Shown: positions 15,611 through 23,634 of the stretch, in pieces | Layout: each line of letters opens with the position of its first letter | Numbering within the stretch: the first letter of the stretch is position 1 | Virus record (IMG/VR): IMGVR_UViG_3300035703_000352 | Location: 1-28,207 of that record | Reading direction: 5' to 3' (one strand) | DNA length: 28,207 nt | DNA from: a virus | Position numbers and translations under genes: made by a program | The notes under the pieces: model-generated | The model's database searches: none | What the model saw: only the letters and a program-made list of their open reading frames with translations | Told to the model about the DNA's origin: nothing

Positions 15611-17652
15611 TACGCAGACACCTCAAGCGGACCGAACGGTGCCATTCCGTCAGATCGGACCCATCGGCATTTGCAATTTCCGAGACAGACCGTATCGCCC
15701 TCTCGCGGATTCGTGAAAATCGTTTCTTTGTCGAACGGGCCTAATGCCGAGATGTATAGGCAATCCTCGCAATGCTCCGTCGGGCCTAACTCCCAATCAA
15801 ACTCCGAGTCATCTGGAGACCCCTCAATAAATCCAGCCGATGCGCTTGACGATGACTGAAGCGCGTAGAGTTTCGACCTTTGCCTCAGCGCGCCATCTAC
15901 GTTTAACTTGCCGTCGGCATCGTTGTACCGCCCGTTTTCGATGTCATCCAGAAAACCGAGCATATAACCGCTTTGGCGATCTGTCATGATGCGAGCGTAT
16001 GCGTCCAGTTGCTCGTCTGTCGGCGTACCTCCGCCCGTTCGGAACCCTAGACGATATTGCGCACGGTGCCAATCGTAAATATGCTTGCTCTGACGCTTTT
16101 GCAGATCTTCCATAGTGATCCGCCCGTCGGCATACTGCGTAAACCCCTGCATTAAATCCTCTTCAAAGAGGGAAATTAACTTATCATGTTGGGATTGAGC
16201 AACGGTCGAACGATTGCGAGGCTTTTTAGTGACTGCTCCAGGAACGCGGCCTAGATTTGCAAGCCGAGCGACATTTGCAATCCCCATTTTTAGAATTTCA
16301 GGACGGACGCCCGTTTTCTGGTCGTCGGTCGTCCCGAGCCGCTTCGCGTCGTGGATCAGTTCCCCGAACGTCTGGTACTTCTTTTCGCTGTCTGAAGGAG
16401 CCAATACGCCCCGCGCTTGCGCTTGAAGCTGGAAGTACGTGACGCCCTTATCCGCAGGCGTCGGTTCCATCCCGATGCCGATTTTCGCCTCGGCCCTGTC
16501 GATGATGCCCGCCTCAAAGTTCGCCCTCGTATCAGTGTTCCGGTCGTACTTCTCGTCTTTCAACCACGACACGCCGTCTGTTCGCCATGCCAGCCGGAAC
16601 ATATCAGGGTCCAGTCGGAAGTCAGGCAGAAGCGCTTCGCCCCACTGCCGCGCCCAACGGTTTGCCGTTGGTAGCACCGTGTTGTTTCCGAGCGCGTCCA
16701 ACGCCTCCTCTAGGTTGCTGTACGTCTTGGACGTTGACGGCAGACCGAACGCCATCGGGTCGCCGCCGAGAGCCGCGCAGATACGGTCCGTCGGAATCGC
16801 TCGCAGGTTTCCGAGGTCCATATCAGACGGCTTGAGTCCAATCTGGGTGATACTGGACTCGAACGGAATAACGACGAACTTGCCCGCCTTGTCTCGAGCC
16901 ATGTTGTTTATAAGGTCCATCGCCGCTTTGGTCTGGTCAACCGTTGGGTCAGACTTGCCACCCGTGGATTTCGGGGACAAGACGTTCCCCTCGGGACCGT
17001 TGCGGAGAAGGGTAGGCATCCGCGTCCCTGCCTCATTGTCCGTGCAGATTTCGCGCAGCTGAGCCGCCAGCGGAGAGAGCCCAGCCCGCATATCTCGCGG
17101 GTCGATGCCCTGCCGGATCATCACGCAGTCCTGCCACGGAATATCCTGTTGCGCGCCGCCCGGAGTGTAGTACCGGACGTGCGTAATCAGCTTGGTGCCG
17201 TCCGCGTTGTCCCGGTCGCTCATCAGCTCGCATAGGTGGTACGGCAAGACCCAGTAACCAACGACTTGCCCGCGCTCGTTCCTCGTCTTGTGCATGATCG
17301 AATGACCGCGACAGTCGTCGTTCAGCATGGTGAGCGCGATGATTTCAGGAAGCCCGTAGTAATCGTTCGGTTTCCGAAACGTTCGCAGTAGTTCGCTGGT
17401 TCGCTGGTCACTGAACGGGAGCCATTGCCCCTTCGACTCGTCCCACCGCTCAACGATCAGCGTAAGGTCGGAAAGCATCGTTGCCTTACGATTGATGCAG
17501 ATAGACGCCGGACTGTTGGTCCAGAGATCGCCTGCCTCGCGCACGTAGTCATACCGCGTGTTGGGGTAAAACGGCCAACTCCATCGAGTCGCGCCGCCGC
17601 GGTTCGGTTCCTGCGGTCGGAAGATTTTGAGGACACGATTAAGCAAACTCAT
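15610..17652 (-). CDS. Portal protein with fused MuF-like C-terminal region
   Basis: A 680-residue protein from ATG at 17652, 7 bases after the TerL stop. Residues about 20-440 are an HK97-type portal (SWPFYPNTRYDYVREAG; RQGIDPRDMRAGLSPL; KFVVIPFESS; ALGGDPMAFGLP; TYSNLEEAL). Portals form the dodecameric DNA gate of the head. The C-terminal 200 residues are helical and end in a cysteine motif (HCEDC, then CLGNCKCRW) characteristic of the end of Mu gpF-like minor head proteins. Usual portals are 400-500 residues, so the extra length fits a portal-minor head fusion. It probably carries what is elsewhere a separate MuF gene. Confidence 0.87.
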   Translation of the reverse strand: MSLLNRVLKIFRPQEPNRGGATRWSWPFYPNTRYDYVREAGDLWTNSPASICINRKATMLSDLTLIVERWDESKGQWLPFSDQRTSELLRTFRKPNDYYGLPEIIALTMLNDDCRGHSIMHKTRNERGQVVGYWVLPYHLCELMSDRDNADGTKLITHVRYYTPGGAQQDIPWQDCVMIRQGIDPRDMRAGLSPLAAQLREICTDNEAGTRMPTLLRNGPEGNVLSPKSTGGKSDPTVDQTKAAMDLINNMARDKAGKFVVIPFESSITQIGLKPSDMDLGNLRAIPTDRICAALGGDPMAFGLPSTSKTYSNLEEALDALGNNTVLPTANRWARQWGEALLPDFRLDPDMFRLAWRTDGVSWLKDEKYDRNTDTRANFEAGIIDRAEAKIGIGMEPTPADKGVTYFQLQAQARGVLAPSDSEKKYQTFGELIHDAKRLGTTDDQKTGVRPEILKMGIANVARLANLGRVPGAVTKKPRNRSTVAQSQHDKLISLFEEDLMQGFTQYADGRITMEDLQKRQSKHIYDWHRAQYRLGFRTGGGTPTDEQLDAYARIMTDRQSGYMLGFLDDIENGRYNDADGKLNVDGALRQRSKLYALQSSSSASAGFIEGSPDDSEFDWELGPTEHCEDCLYISALGPFDKETIFTNPREGDTVCLGNCKCRWVRSDGMAPFGPLEVSA

Positions 17653-17659
17653 AGGCGGC

Positions 17660-18946
17660 CTAGCTGTACAGACGCGCAACATCATCCAAATTTAGCCAGC
17701 ACGAATTCTGACGGTCATGCCAACACGCGAGAGCGAGCGCGATCACCGTATCGTCGTGCATCCCGGACGGTGCGTTCATCCTGATATTCCGGTTCGCCGT
17801 GATCTCATATTGATAGGCTTGCAGCTCGCTTGTCTGCACCGGATCATCGAGCAATCGTATCGCCTGATTCTCGATTTGCACAATCAGATGGTTGATGAGA
17901 GCCTCTTTCGACTGGTTGGTGAGCGTGTACGGTACCCACGTCGCCCCACGGATCGCCCGCAGTTGCTCGAATATCGGATCTCCGACGCCGGTCGCGTCGA
18001 CGTAGGCAGTACATCCGGGATACCGCCCGACGAACTGCGCGATGCGCTGGACCTGCACCGCCCAAGGCAAGTGATTGAACCGCTCGATCGCAACCTGAGA
18101 ACCGCTTGAGTCCATCGCCGAAAGCACGGTGAAGTCCTCGTATTTCGCCAAGTCCACGCCGACGCTCACCGCACCACGCGCCGGACGTGACGTTACGCCT
18201 CGGTCGACGATCTCGGAGACGCCCCGGAACACGCCGCCCGCGTCGTCGAGGAACTCAGCGAGATACTCTTGTCGGTAGATTCGGTCCGGCTTGCTGCGCT
18301 GTTGCTCGTCTAGGTACTCGCGGCTTATGTACGGGTTGTCCGACGTCGGAAAGTTGAAACTCGCATACCGCCGGTTTGACGGGTCAAGTCCCAGAAGGTA
18401 GTCCCGGTGAAAGTGATTCCGTCCCGCAGGGGTTGATATGTTCACCAGATACCCGTCGTAGTCCGCGAGCAACGGCCCGATGACGCTATCCACAATCTCG
18501 TCACTGATGTACGCCGACTCGTCCAGTACGACGCGGTGAGCCTTGTTCCCACGGATGCCGCGGCCTGTCGGACCTGCCGTCCGCGCCTTGATCGTCGTGC
18601 CCGTATGCAGCCCCGTCGCATCCATGAAGGTGATTCCGTGGTAAGGTGCCTGAACTTCGCGCATGGACTTCGCCATCCCCGGAATGTGGTTCAGAAAGCG
18701 CGACACCTGCGACATGATGATTTTCGACTGATCGTCTGTCGGAGCGATTACGAACTGAATCGTGTTCGGGTTCTCCAGCGCGAAAAGAACGATGTCCACC
18801 GCGACGGACTCAGACTTTCCCCAACGACGACCGCAAGCCGCCGTTTTAACTTTGGCCGGACATAGCATCCATTCCCTCTGTCCGGGAGAGTGCGGCTCCC
18901 AGTTGAAAAGCCGCTTAGCTAACGCAAGCCCGCGTTCAGTCGCCAT
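17660..18946 (-). CDS. Terminase large subunit
   Basis: A 428-residue packaging motor. The ATPase has Walker A CGRRWGKS (38-45), Walker B VVLDES (139-144, Asp142/Glu143) and a coupling motif NISTP (169-173). The nuclease domain has Asp265 in GVDLAKYED, Asp317 in YVDATGVGD and the Asp398/399 pair in HDDTVIA, the acidic set that binds metal. It cuts concatemeric DNA and drives it into the prohead through the portal. It overlaps the terminase small subunit gene by 11 bases. Confidence 0.95.
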   Translation of the reverse strand: MATERGLALAKRLFNWEPHSPGQREWMLCPAKVKTAACGRRWGKSESVAVDIVLFALENPNTIQFVIAPTDDQSKIIMSQVSRFLNHIPGMAKSMREVQAPYHGITFMDATGLHTGTTIKARTAGPTGRGIRGNKAHRVVLDESAYISDEIVDSVIGPLLADYDGYLVNISTPAGRNHFHRDYLLGLDPSNRRYASFNFPTSDNPYISREYLDEQQRSKPDRIYRQEYLAEFLDDAGGVFRGVSEIVDRGVTSRPARGAVSVGVDLAKYEDFTVLSAMDSSGSQVAIERFNHLPWAVQVQRIAQFVGRYPGCTAYVDATGVGDPIFEQLRAIRGATWVPYTLTNQSKEALINHLIVQIENQAIRLLDDPVQTSELQAYQYEITANRNIRMNAPSGMHDDTVIALALACWHDRQNSCWLNLDDVARLYS

Positions 18947-19556
18947 CGGTCAGGTAAGCCCGTAGCATTTCGAGAGTGCCCTTACCCACGCCGCCAGCAT
19001 CGGGATCATCAAGCTGATACGCCTTGCGCTCGATCTCCACCGCCGTCCGCCGAGTCGATGCCACGTTCGACACGCTAGACGAAAGGTCTTTCAACTCGCT
19101 GACGTCATACTGAGCCGCAGGGTTACCGCTCGCATCCAAAGGCATCGCAGAACGGACGTAGATTTCGAGCCGATTCGCAATGTCGTGCAGGTTCTCCGCG
19201 TGGCGTCGGTGCGATTCCACAATCCGGACGGCAAGATCAGCCGCCGACTCAATCGCCTTAGCTTCACTAATCGCCTCTCGTTTGTACTCGCGGCTCGCAG
19301 TCGCATCCCCTTGCGTCGCTTCTATTACTTCCTTAGGTATCGCACCCTCTGCGAGTTTTCTGCGAGTCTCGCAGCGAACGGCATGACTGATATCCCGCGT
19401 CCATCCCGCCTTGATCGCACGGTTTCGGATTGCGGACTCGGAGACACGGACCTGGTACTTCTCTTCGTGAGACTTGGCGATAGCGACGTTGGAGAGCCGC
19501 CCTTCCATCCAAAGGGTTTCGATGTAGTCCCATCGGATATGCTTGAAAGCGTTCAC
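18936..19556 (-). CDS. Terminase small subunit
   Basis: A 206-residue protein from GTG at 19556, with AGGA 5 bases upstream. Residues 8-55 form a DNA-binding HTH (WDYIETLWMEGRLSNVAIA then SESAIRNRAIKAGWTRD), the pattern of small terminase subunits. Residues 90-180 are helical and could oligomerise. It would recognise the phage packaging site and hand it to TerL, which follows with an 11-base overlap. The family identification rests on the HTH signature and the neighbour. Confidence 0.82.
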   Translation of the reverse strand: MNAFKHIRWDYIETLWMEGRLSNVAIAKSHEEKYQVRVSESAIRNRAIKAGWTRDISHAVRCETRRKLAEGAIPKEVIEATQGDATASREYKREAISEAKAIESAADLAVRIVESHRRHAENLHDIANRLEIYVRSAMPLDASGNPAAQYDVSELKDLSSSVSNVASTRRTAVEIERKAYQLDDPDAGGVGKGTLEMLRAYLTDGD

Positions 19557-19563
19557 GGTGTTC

Positions 19564-19737
19564 CTACTCCGTCACTTCGAGGAACCATCGAACGCCCGGA
19601 AAGACAACTCGCAACATGGCGAACGCTTCTTGTGCGTCGTCGAGTTGGTTCGTCTTGATCGTCCGCACGAACGTCGCCGCGTTGGGGAAAACCGGAATCC
19701 CCTTGATGCCGAAACGGACTCGGACGGTTTCGGTCAT
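19564..19737 (-). CDS. Small hypothetical protein
   Basis: A 57-residue protein; ATG at 19737 overlaps the previous stop as ATGA. It appears to be a small alpha/beta protein (TVRVRFGIKGIPVFP, AFAMLRVVFPGVRW). No recognised family. It is translated with the membrane protein upstream and TerS downstream. Confidence 0.6.
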   Translation of the reverse strand: MTETVRVRFGIKGIPVFPNAATFVRTIKTNQLDDAQEAFAMLRVVFPGVRWFLEVTE

Positions 19738-19919
19738 GCGCCCACCTGCACAGCCGGGTTGAATCCAAGTGAAGCCGCGGAACCTGCAATCGCTCCAGCA
19801 ATCCACCTAGGGACCGCTACCTGCCAGTCAAACCTGCCGCTACCCTTCCATGCGTCTAGGTCAACTAGAACCGCCGCAAGTAGTCCGCTGATTGCTCCAT
19901 AAAGTGCCTTTTCGATCAT
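19734..19919 (-). CDS. Small membrane protein, holin-like candidate
   Basis: A 61-residue protein with two hydrophobic stretches, residues 4-20 (KALYGAISGLLAAVLV) and 37-54 (PRWIAGAIAGSAASLGF), rich in Gly and Ala like glycine-zipper helices. The N-terminus and the loop between them are charged. Such two-helix proteins can act as holins, but none of the neighbours is a recognised endolysin, so lysis is only a possibility. The ATG overlaps the previous stop (ATGA). Confidence 0.55.
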   Translation of the reverse strand: MIEKALYGAISGLLAAVLVDLDAWKGSGRFDWQVAVPRWIAGAIAGSAASLGFNPAVQVGA

Positions 19920-20212
19920 TTCCCTTGCCCCTTCTCCGTTTGCCGCATTTGCTCGGCGATAAACTTAATGGTCGTCTCGATCACCGTCAATCGGTTTCCC
20001 AACTCGCTGATACTGTCAATAAGCCGACGAATCTCCCGAGCGTGTTCCGTTTCGGCTGAATCCTGTCGCTGACTGATACGGTCCATATCCTGCTTCAATC
20101 GAGCGTTATCTTCTCGGAGTTTTGCAACGTCGGCCCGAGACAGTCCCCATGCAACGCCACCGAAGAAGACTCCGGTCAGGACTGAGATTATCAGGTTAGG
20201 ATCAATTTGCAT
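19916..20212 (-). CDS. Membrane-anchored coiled-coil protein
   Basis: A 98-residue protein with one N-terminal hydrophobic segment (residues 7-24, LIISVLTGVFFGGVAWGL), then a long charged coiled coil (residues 28-90, AKLREDNARLKQDMDRIS). The shape is like a spanin or holin-associated protein, but it lies before the terminase genes and no lytic enzyme is near. It starts a three-gene set with the holin-like protein. The start at 20212 follows a 75-base gap with a folded hairpin. Confidence 0.6.
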   Translation of the reverse strand: MQIDPNLIISVLTGVFFGGVAWGLSRADVAKLREDNARLKQDMDRISQRQDSAETEHAREIRRLIDSISELGNRLTVIETTIKFIAEQMRQTEKGQGK

Positions 20213-20225
20213 GATGGATCGGAGT

Positions 20226-20262
20226 GCCGGTCTGGTCTAGCGGGGTATTGCTACCCACCGGC
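20226..20262 (-). promoter_or_regulatory. Branched hairpin with a GCAA tetraloop
   Basis: On the minus strand GGGTA-GCAA-TACCC forms a 5-bp stem capped by a GNRA loop (20256-20243). It sits inside an outer pairing of GCCGGT with ACCGGC (20262-20226). It fills most of the 75-base gap between the replication cluster and the packaging cluster, a likely place for a processing or regulatory signal. Confidence 0.5.
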
Positions 20263-20287
20263 TGGATGAAGCGATGAACTCGGAACG

Positions 20288-20479
20288 TTAATTCGTACGG
20301 TTGACTTGGGTTGAAAGTGTCAGAGGCCCGAGTAAACGACGGCGAATTTCCTCAATCGGCTTTCGTTCTTTCGTCGGCCACTTACGACGGTCGGTCGTCA
20401 TCGGTTCGTACCCGAGCGGGATTCGGTTCGGATTCGCAGCCAGCACGTCGAGAGTTTCGGGGTTGATTACTTCAATCAT
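20288..20479 (-). CDS. Small hypothetical protein after DnaB
   Basis: A 63-residue protein with ATG at 20479, overlapping the DnaB stop as ATGA. A basic centre (TTDRRKWPTKERKPIEEIRR) suggests nucleic acid or protein binding. No family recognised. It probably works with the helicase, judging by coupling only. Confidence 0.58.
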   Translation of the reverse strand: MIEVINPETLDVLAANPNRIPLGYEPMTTDRRKWPTKERKPIEEIRRRLLGPLTLSTQVNRTN

Positions 20480-21726
20480 GGTTCTACTAGCTCCAGTCGG
20501 TCGTTTAGATAGCACGATGTCGGCATGAACCGCCGAGCATGGCGCATCTTTTCGCAAGTCACTTTGATCGGGGTGCGCCCGCTGAATCGGTGAACAAACG
20601 ATGGGTCTTCTTTCGCTGCTACCCGCATTTGCGCTTGGTTCATCATCTCCAGCACCACGGTACATTCGCTTCCCTCGTTCCAGTGCTTGCCGCCCTTGGT
20701 GACCAAACCGCGCTCGCCCTCGGTCGCTTGGCTTGCGTACCAAAGCACAATTCCGAGCCGGTTCGCCAGAAGGGTCAACTCGTTTTCAGCGTTGAGCGAC
20801 GCTTGATACTCATTCGCCCGTTCGTCGTACTGGATCCGCTGCACGTAGTCCAGAACGACGACTTTCACGCCCATGCGGTGACGTGCCCTTTCGATCAGCG
20901 CGATCAGGTTGCCGAGCCGGTTCCCACCGCGATACCGGTACGGAGCATGAAGGTAAATCTCGATCTCGTTCAACTCCTTTTCTGCTAGGTTCCAATCATC
21001 CAGCGGCTTTCCGTGGTCCGGTTTCCGGGTCCATCCGGTCATAGCTTGCATCGCTCGCCGCCGCATCGCTTTCTCGTCTAGGTCCATCAGTGACAGGTAC
21101 AGAACCGGGAAACCCTGTCGAGCCGCGTGTATGGCACGGTGGATGCAGAACGCCGACTTTCCGCCGCCACTGTTTGCCAGAATGACCGCGGTTCCGCCAA
21201 GTCCGATCCCGCCGCTTTCGTTGTCGATCAAGCTAAATCCCGTCGGAACGATGACACGCGGCTGTTCCGCCCCTTCGACTTCGCCTATCCGAACTGGCTG
21301 AGTCGCTTCCATCGCGCCGACAAGCTGGAACAACGTCGCGTCGTCTACCTCGTATTCGTCGTCGGTCGCCATCCGGTTTCCGATCTCAACGATTCGCCGC
21401 CGCCGCCAGAGCCGCTCGATAATCCCGAGATACGTCGCCCAGTTCGCAGGACTCGGAACGAACTCGGCAAGTTTCAGAACGTAGTCCATGCCGCCCGCAG
21501 CTTCAACGGACGCGCCGAGTTCCGCCCGCATGGATACGATGTCCGCTTCGCCGCCACGCTCAACGATGTCCGCGATCGCACGGTAGATGATCTGGTGAGC
21601 CGGACGCCAGAATATGCGTTCATGCGCCCTCGCGATGATGTGCCGAGCCGCTGAACGGCTAAGCATCATGGACCCCAGGACGCCCATCTCAGCGTCGATG
21701 TTTACGTTTGAGTTCTGTTCGTTCAT
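20476..21726 (-). CDS. Replicative DNA helicase, DnaB-like
   Basis: A 416-residue protein with the two-domain DnaB plan. Residues 8-115 form the helical N-terminal domain (EMGVLGSMMLS, EADIVSMRAEL). The RecA-like domain has Walker A ANSGGGKS (184-191, Lys190) and Walker B VVVLDYVQ (289-296, Asp293). A later TKGGKHWNEGSE loop (residues about 345-360) fits the DNA-contact and arginine-finger region. It would be a hexameric helicase loaded by the adjacent initiator protein. ATG at 21726 overlaps the initiator stop (ATGA). Confidence 0.92.
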   Translation of the reverse strand: MNEQNSNVNIDAEMGVLGSMMLSRSAARHIIARAHERIFWRPAHQIIYRAIADIVERGGEADIVSMRAELGASVEAAGGMDYVLKLAEFVPSPANWATYLGIIERLWRRRRIVEIGNRMATDDEYEVDDATLFQLVGAMEATQPVRIGEVEGAEQPRVIVPTGFSLIDNESGGIGLGGTAVILANSGGGKSAFCIHRAIHAARQGFPVLYLSLMDLDEKAMRRRAMQAMTGWTRKPDHGKPLDDWNLAEKELNEIEIYLHAPYRYRGGNRLGNLIALIERARHRMGVKVVVLDYVQRIQYDERANEYQASLNAENELTLLANRLGIVLWYASQATEGERGLVTKGGKHWNEGSECTVVLEMMNQAQMRVAAKEDPSFVHRFSGRTPIKVTCEKMRHARRFMPTSCYLNDRLELVEP

Positions 21727-22511
21727 CTCATGTTCCTCAACTTCTCTAAGTCTGACGCGGTGAATTGCGGGTCACCTGCCCATTCCTCGCCCCAGCATTT
21801 ACCGTCTAGGAAGGTGGTCATTTGCTTGATGAACGGACCGCCTATCATCTCGTTCGACTCGCAGAATTGCCGGTACTTCCGAACCCCTTCGATGATCTCT
21901 TCTGCCGCCGCCGATGTCTTGGCGAGCCGATAGAAGATCGTTTTCGCTTTCGCTTTCCCTAGGTCCCCTTTGCGCTTGGGATATAGGGTCTGGAACTGGT
22001 CCCAGAACGATGAGGGATCAAACCGTTTCGGGAGTTCGGGAGATTCCAAAACGAAACTATCACTATCACCGTCAGGTGATTTCTGATCTTCTCTATTCTC
22101 TTCTCCTCTTATCTCCTCTCCTCTCCTCTGTTGAACATCGTGTTCAACACTTGTTGAGTGTTTGTTCAACATATGTTCAACACGTGTTGACGCTGATACC
22201 TTGCCGGCCTTGGATCGCTTCTCTCGGACCTGCTCGACGTGCCCGACCTGCTCACAGATTGAAGGGCAGAATACGCCGGTTTCATCGGACTCAAAGAAGG
22301 GTAGAACTTCATGCGCTACGGAGTCCCACTCAGCCCGTTCATAGAGGATCGATGTTGGAACCGCGCCCGGCTTGATGCTGTTTCCGCCGCGCCGCCATAG
22401 CGCATCCCGAAGCCGGATGATGGCTAGGTGAGCTAACTTGCTGATTTCTTGAAGGTCGTCGGAGTTGTGAAGTTCCTCGACGTCGTGTTTACGCCACGTG
22501 TATTTACTCAT
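21723..22511 (-). CDS. Replication initiator / helicase loader-like protein
   Basis: A 262-residue protein; ATG at 22511 is used because AAGGA lies 6 bases upstream. The N-terminal region (residues 3-75) is charged and helical with HTH-like character, followed by REKRSKAGKVSAS, a motif of DUF1376-like phage initiators. Residues 107-150 are low-complexity (HSTSVEHDVQQRRGEE, then an acidic stretch) and encode the repeats of the putative origin. Residues 175-262 (FDPSSFWDQFQTLYPKRKGD ... MIGGPFIKQMTTFL) form a conserved C-terminal domain of phage replication proteins. Position directly before dnaB fits an O/P-like or DnaD-like loader. Confidence 0.75.
   Translation of the reverse strand: MSKYTWRKHDVEELHNSDDLQEISKLAHLAIIRLRDALWRRGGNSIKPGAVPTSILYERAEWDSVAHEVLPFFESDETGVFCPSICEQVGHVEQVREKRSKAGKVSASTRVEHMLNKHSTSVEHDVQQRRGEEIRGEENREDQKSPDGDSDSFVLESPELPKRFDPSSFWDQFQTLYPKRKGDLGKAKAKTIFYRLAKTSAAAEEIIEGVRKYRQFCESNEMIGGPFIKQMTTFLDGKCWGEEWAGDPQFTASDLEKLRNMR
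22065..22128. other. Polypurine/polypyrimidine tract and inverted repeat beside the iterons
   Basis: From 22082 to 22128 the plus strand is almost all C and T, in runs such as CTCCTCTCCTCTC. Purine on one strand and pyrimidine on the other favours unwinding or unusual DNA structure. At 22065-22080 ATCACC and GGTGAT pair around GTCA. I read these as the unwinding element and a terminal stem of the origin. Confidence 0.65.
22129..22190. other. Iteron cluster: putative replication origin within the initiator gene
   Basis: Four perfect copies of TGTTCAACA (or complement) lie at 22129-22137, 22141-22149, 22163-22171 and 22174-22182. The first two form an inverted pair with a 3-base spacer. Partial copies occur at 22152-22157 and 22185-22190, the last forming the palindrome TCAACACGTGTTGA (22177-22190). 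The stretch is followed (22082-22128) by a nearly pure pyrimidine tract on the plus strand and by ATCACC-gtca-GGTGAT at 22065-22080, the same order of parts as lambda ori inside gene O. Confidence 0.75.
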
Positions 22512-22562
22512 TCTTTTCCTTCGCATGGCGGAGCCGGTTGATCCGGGGAGAAAACGAGAAAA

Positions 22563-22590
22563 CCCCTCCGACTCCGCTATGCTGGCGGGG
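22563..22590 (-). terminator. Likely intrinsic terminator before the initiator gene
   Basis: On the minus strand CCCCGCC pairs with GGAGGGG (one G-A mismatch) around a 14-base loop, followed by TTTTCTCGTTTTC. It lies after the 22608-22787 gene and about 50 bases before the initiator start, so it would end or attenuate messages from the upstream small-gene cluster. Confidence 0.6.
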
Positions 22591-22607
22591 ATCAATCCGC
22601 CGTTCGG

Positions 22608-22787
22608 TCATTTTACACAAACTCCCCGGATGATGTCCGCGTCCACCTCGTCAACGTGTCGGACGGAGCATTTACCGGACCGTGGCCCGTCGATCATGCG
22701 GACGATCCAGTAGGACTCTAGCCGACGTTCCAGCGTGTACCGGTCGTCTGCGTCCGGCTGCCGGTCTTCCGTCGGCCAGTTCGCCAT
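22608..22787 (-). CDS. Small hypothetical protein after RusA
   Basis: A 59-residue protein from ATG at 22787, which overlaps the RusA stop as TAATG. Composition is charged (DADDRYTLERRLESYWIVR), with a possible beta-rich second half (KCSVRHVDEVDAD). No family recognised. The last gene before a terminator hairpin. Confidence 0.6.
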   Translation of the reverse strand: MANWPTEDRQPDADDRYTLERRLESYWIVRMIDGPRSGKCSVRHVDEVDADIIRGVCVK

Positions 22788-23218
22788 TAGGTACCCGATA
22801 CCTTTCCGGTAATCACAATCCGCGGCTGTTGCGCGTGGCTTTTGCTCACCGTAAGCCGCCATACGATTTGATCCGAGGCTAGGTATCCGGCGGATACTAG
22901 GCAGTCCACGACGCCCTTAGCCCAGTTGTCTAGGTCCGGTTTCGTCATCTTCGGAACGGTCGCCATTAGATCGCGCTTCGCGGTTGATTTCAGGTGAGGC
23001 CAGTAGCCATCAATGATGAGTTCGACCGGACCATCAAGCGGCTTTCGTGGACGCATCGGGTTCGTGGACATGAGAAGGGTCAGAACCGCCATATCGTGCT
23101 GATGTTCCGGTGTATGGAACATCCGACCCGTTCGCCGGTTCAGACGCTTTGTCTGCGCCGTTGAGTTCGGCGGGGTGATGTCCAGAAGAATCTCAAACGA
23201 CTGATCCTGATCCATCAT
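22787..23218 (-). CDS. rusA: RusA-family Holliday junction resolvase
   Basis: A 143-residue protein. The catalytic core is KPDLDNWAKGVVDCL (residues 93-107) followed by AGYLASDQIVWRL (110-122). Asp95, Asp97, Asp105 and Asp116 are the expected metal-binding acids, and Lys101 the conserved lysine. RusA enzymes form dimers and cut four-way junctions symmetrically; in phages they clear branched DNA before packaging and may cooperate with the exonuclease/SSB pair on the other strand. ATG at 23218 overlaps the preceding stop (ATGA). Confidence 0.92.
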   Translation of the reverse strand: MMDQDQSFEILLDITPPNSTAQTKRLNRRTGRMFHTPEHQHDMAVLTLLMSTNPMRPRKPLDGPVELIIDGYWPHLKSTAKRDLMATVPKMTKPDLDNWAKGVVDCLVSAGYLASDQIVWRLTVSKSHAQQPRIVITGKVSGT

Positions 23219-23634
23219 CCCGGCACCTCTTCAATTAGTCCGATTGGCGCGAGCGGAATCGGCGCATCACCGCCGTAGGCTAGTGACTCACTGATGACCT
23301 TCTCCCAGTCAGCGACGGTAGCGCATGGCGGATCGTCCGGCTTTCGCCTAATGTGGCTCGCAACTCGCTGCACGTATTCGGCATGGTCATCAAGGTCATC
23401 ATCCAAGCCGCCGAACGGCACGGCGCACTCGCCGTAGTCCGCATTTGCCGCTCGCGCCAAGTGGAACCCGTGCAAGCTCTGCCGGTATGTTTGAAATTCC
23501 CCGGCCCACTTTCCAGCTATGTAAGCGTATTGTTCGCCGATATGGATATGGGTTCCTAGCTCGCAACAAACGTGAACTTTTCCGGCTGCCGGGAACCGCT
23601 CGGAGTAGAAATCTGGCAACTCGCAGTCGCTCAT
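23215..23634 (-). CDS. Hypothetical protein with clustered cysteines and histidines
   Basis: A 139-residue protein from ATG at 23634 (ATGA with the previous stop). It begins SDCELPDFYSERFP, then KVHVCCELGTHIHIGEQYAY and KWAGEFQTYRQSLHGFH. The N-terminal region of similar small phage proteins carries a C-x-x-C zinc knuckle; here the cysteines are CC plus a single Cys and several His, so metal binding is possible but not certain. Function unknown. Confidence 0.68.
   Translation of the reverse strand: MSDCELPDFYSERFPAAGKVHVCCELGTHIHIGEQYAYIAGKWAGEFQTYRQSLHGFHLARAANADYGECAVPFGGLDDDLDDHAEYVQRVASHIRRKPDDPPCATVADWEKVISESLAYGGDAPIPLAPIGLIEEVPG

Noticed and set aside
22129-22190. CRISPR-like array from the TGTTCAACA repeats
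   Set aside because: Repeats are only 9 bases, in both orientations, with 2-13-base spacing, inside a coding gene. They fit iterons.
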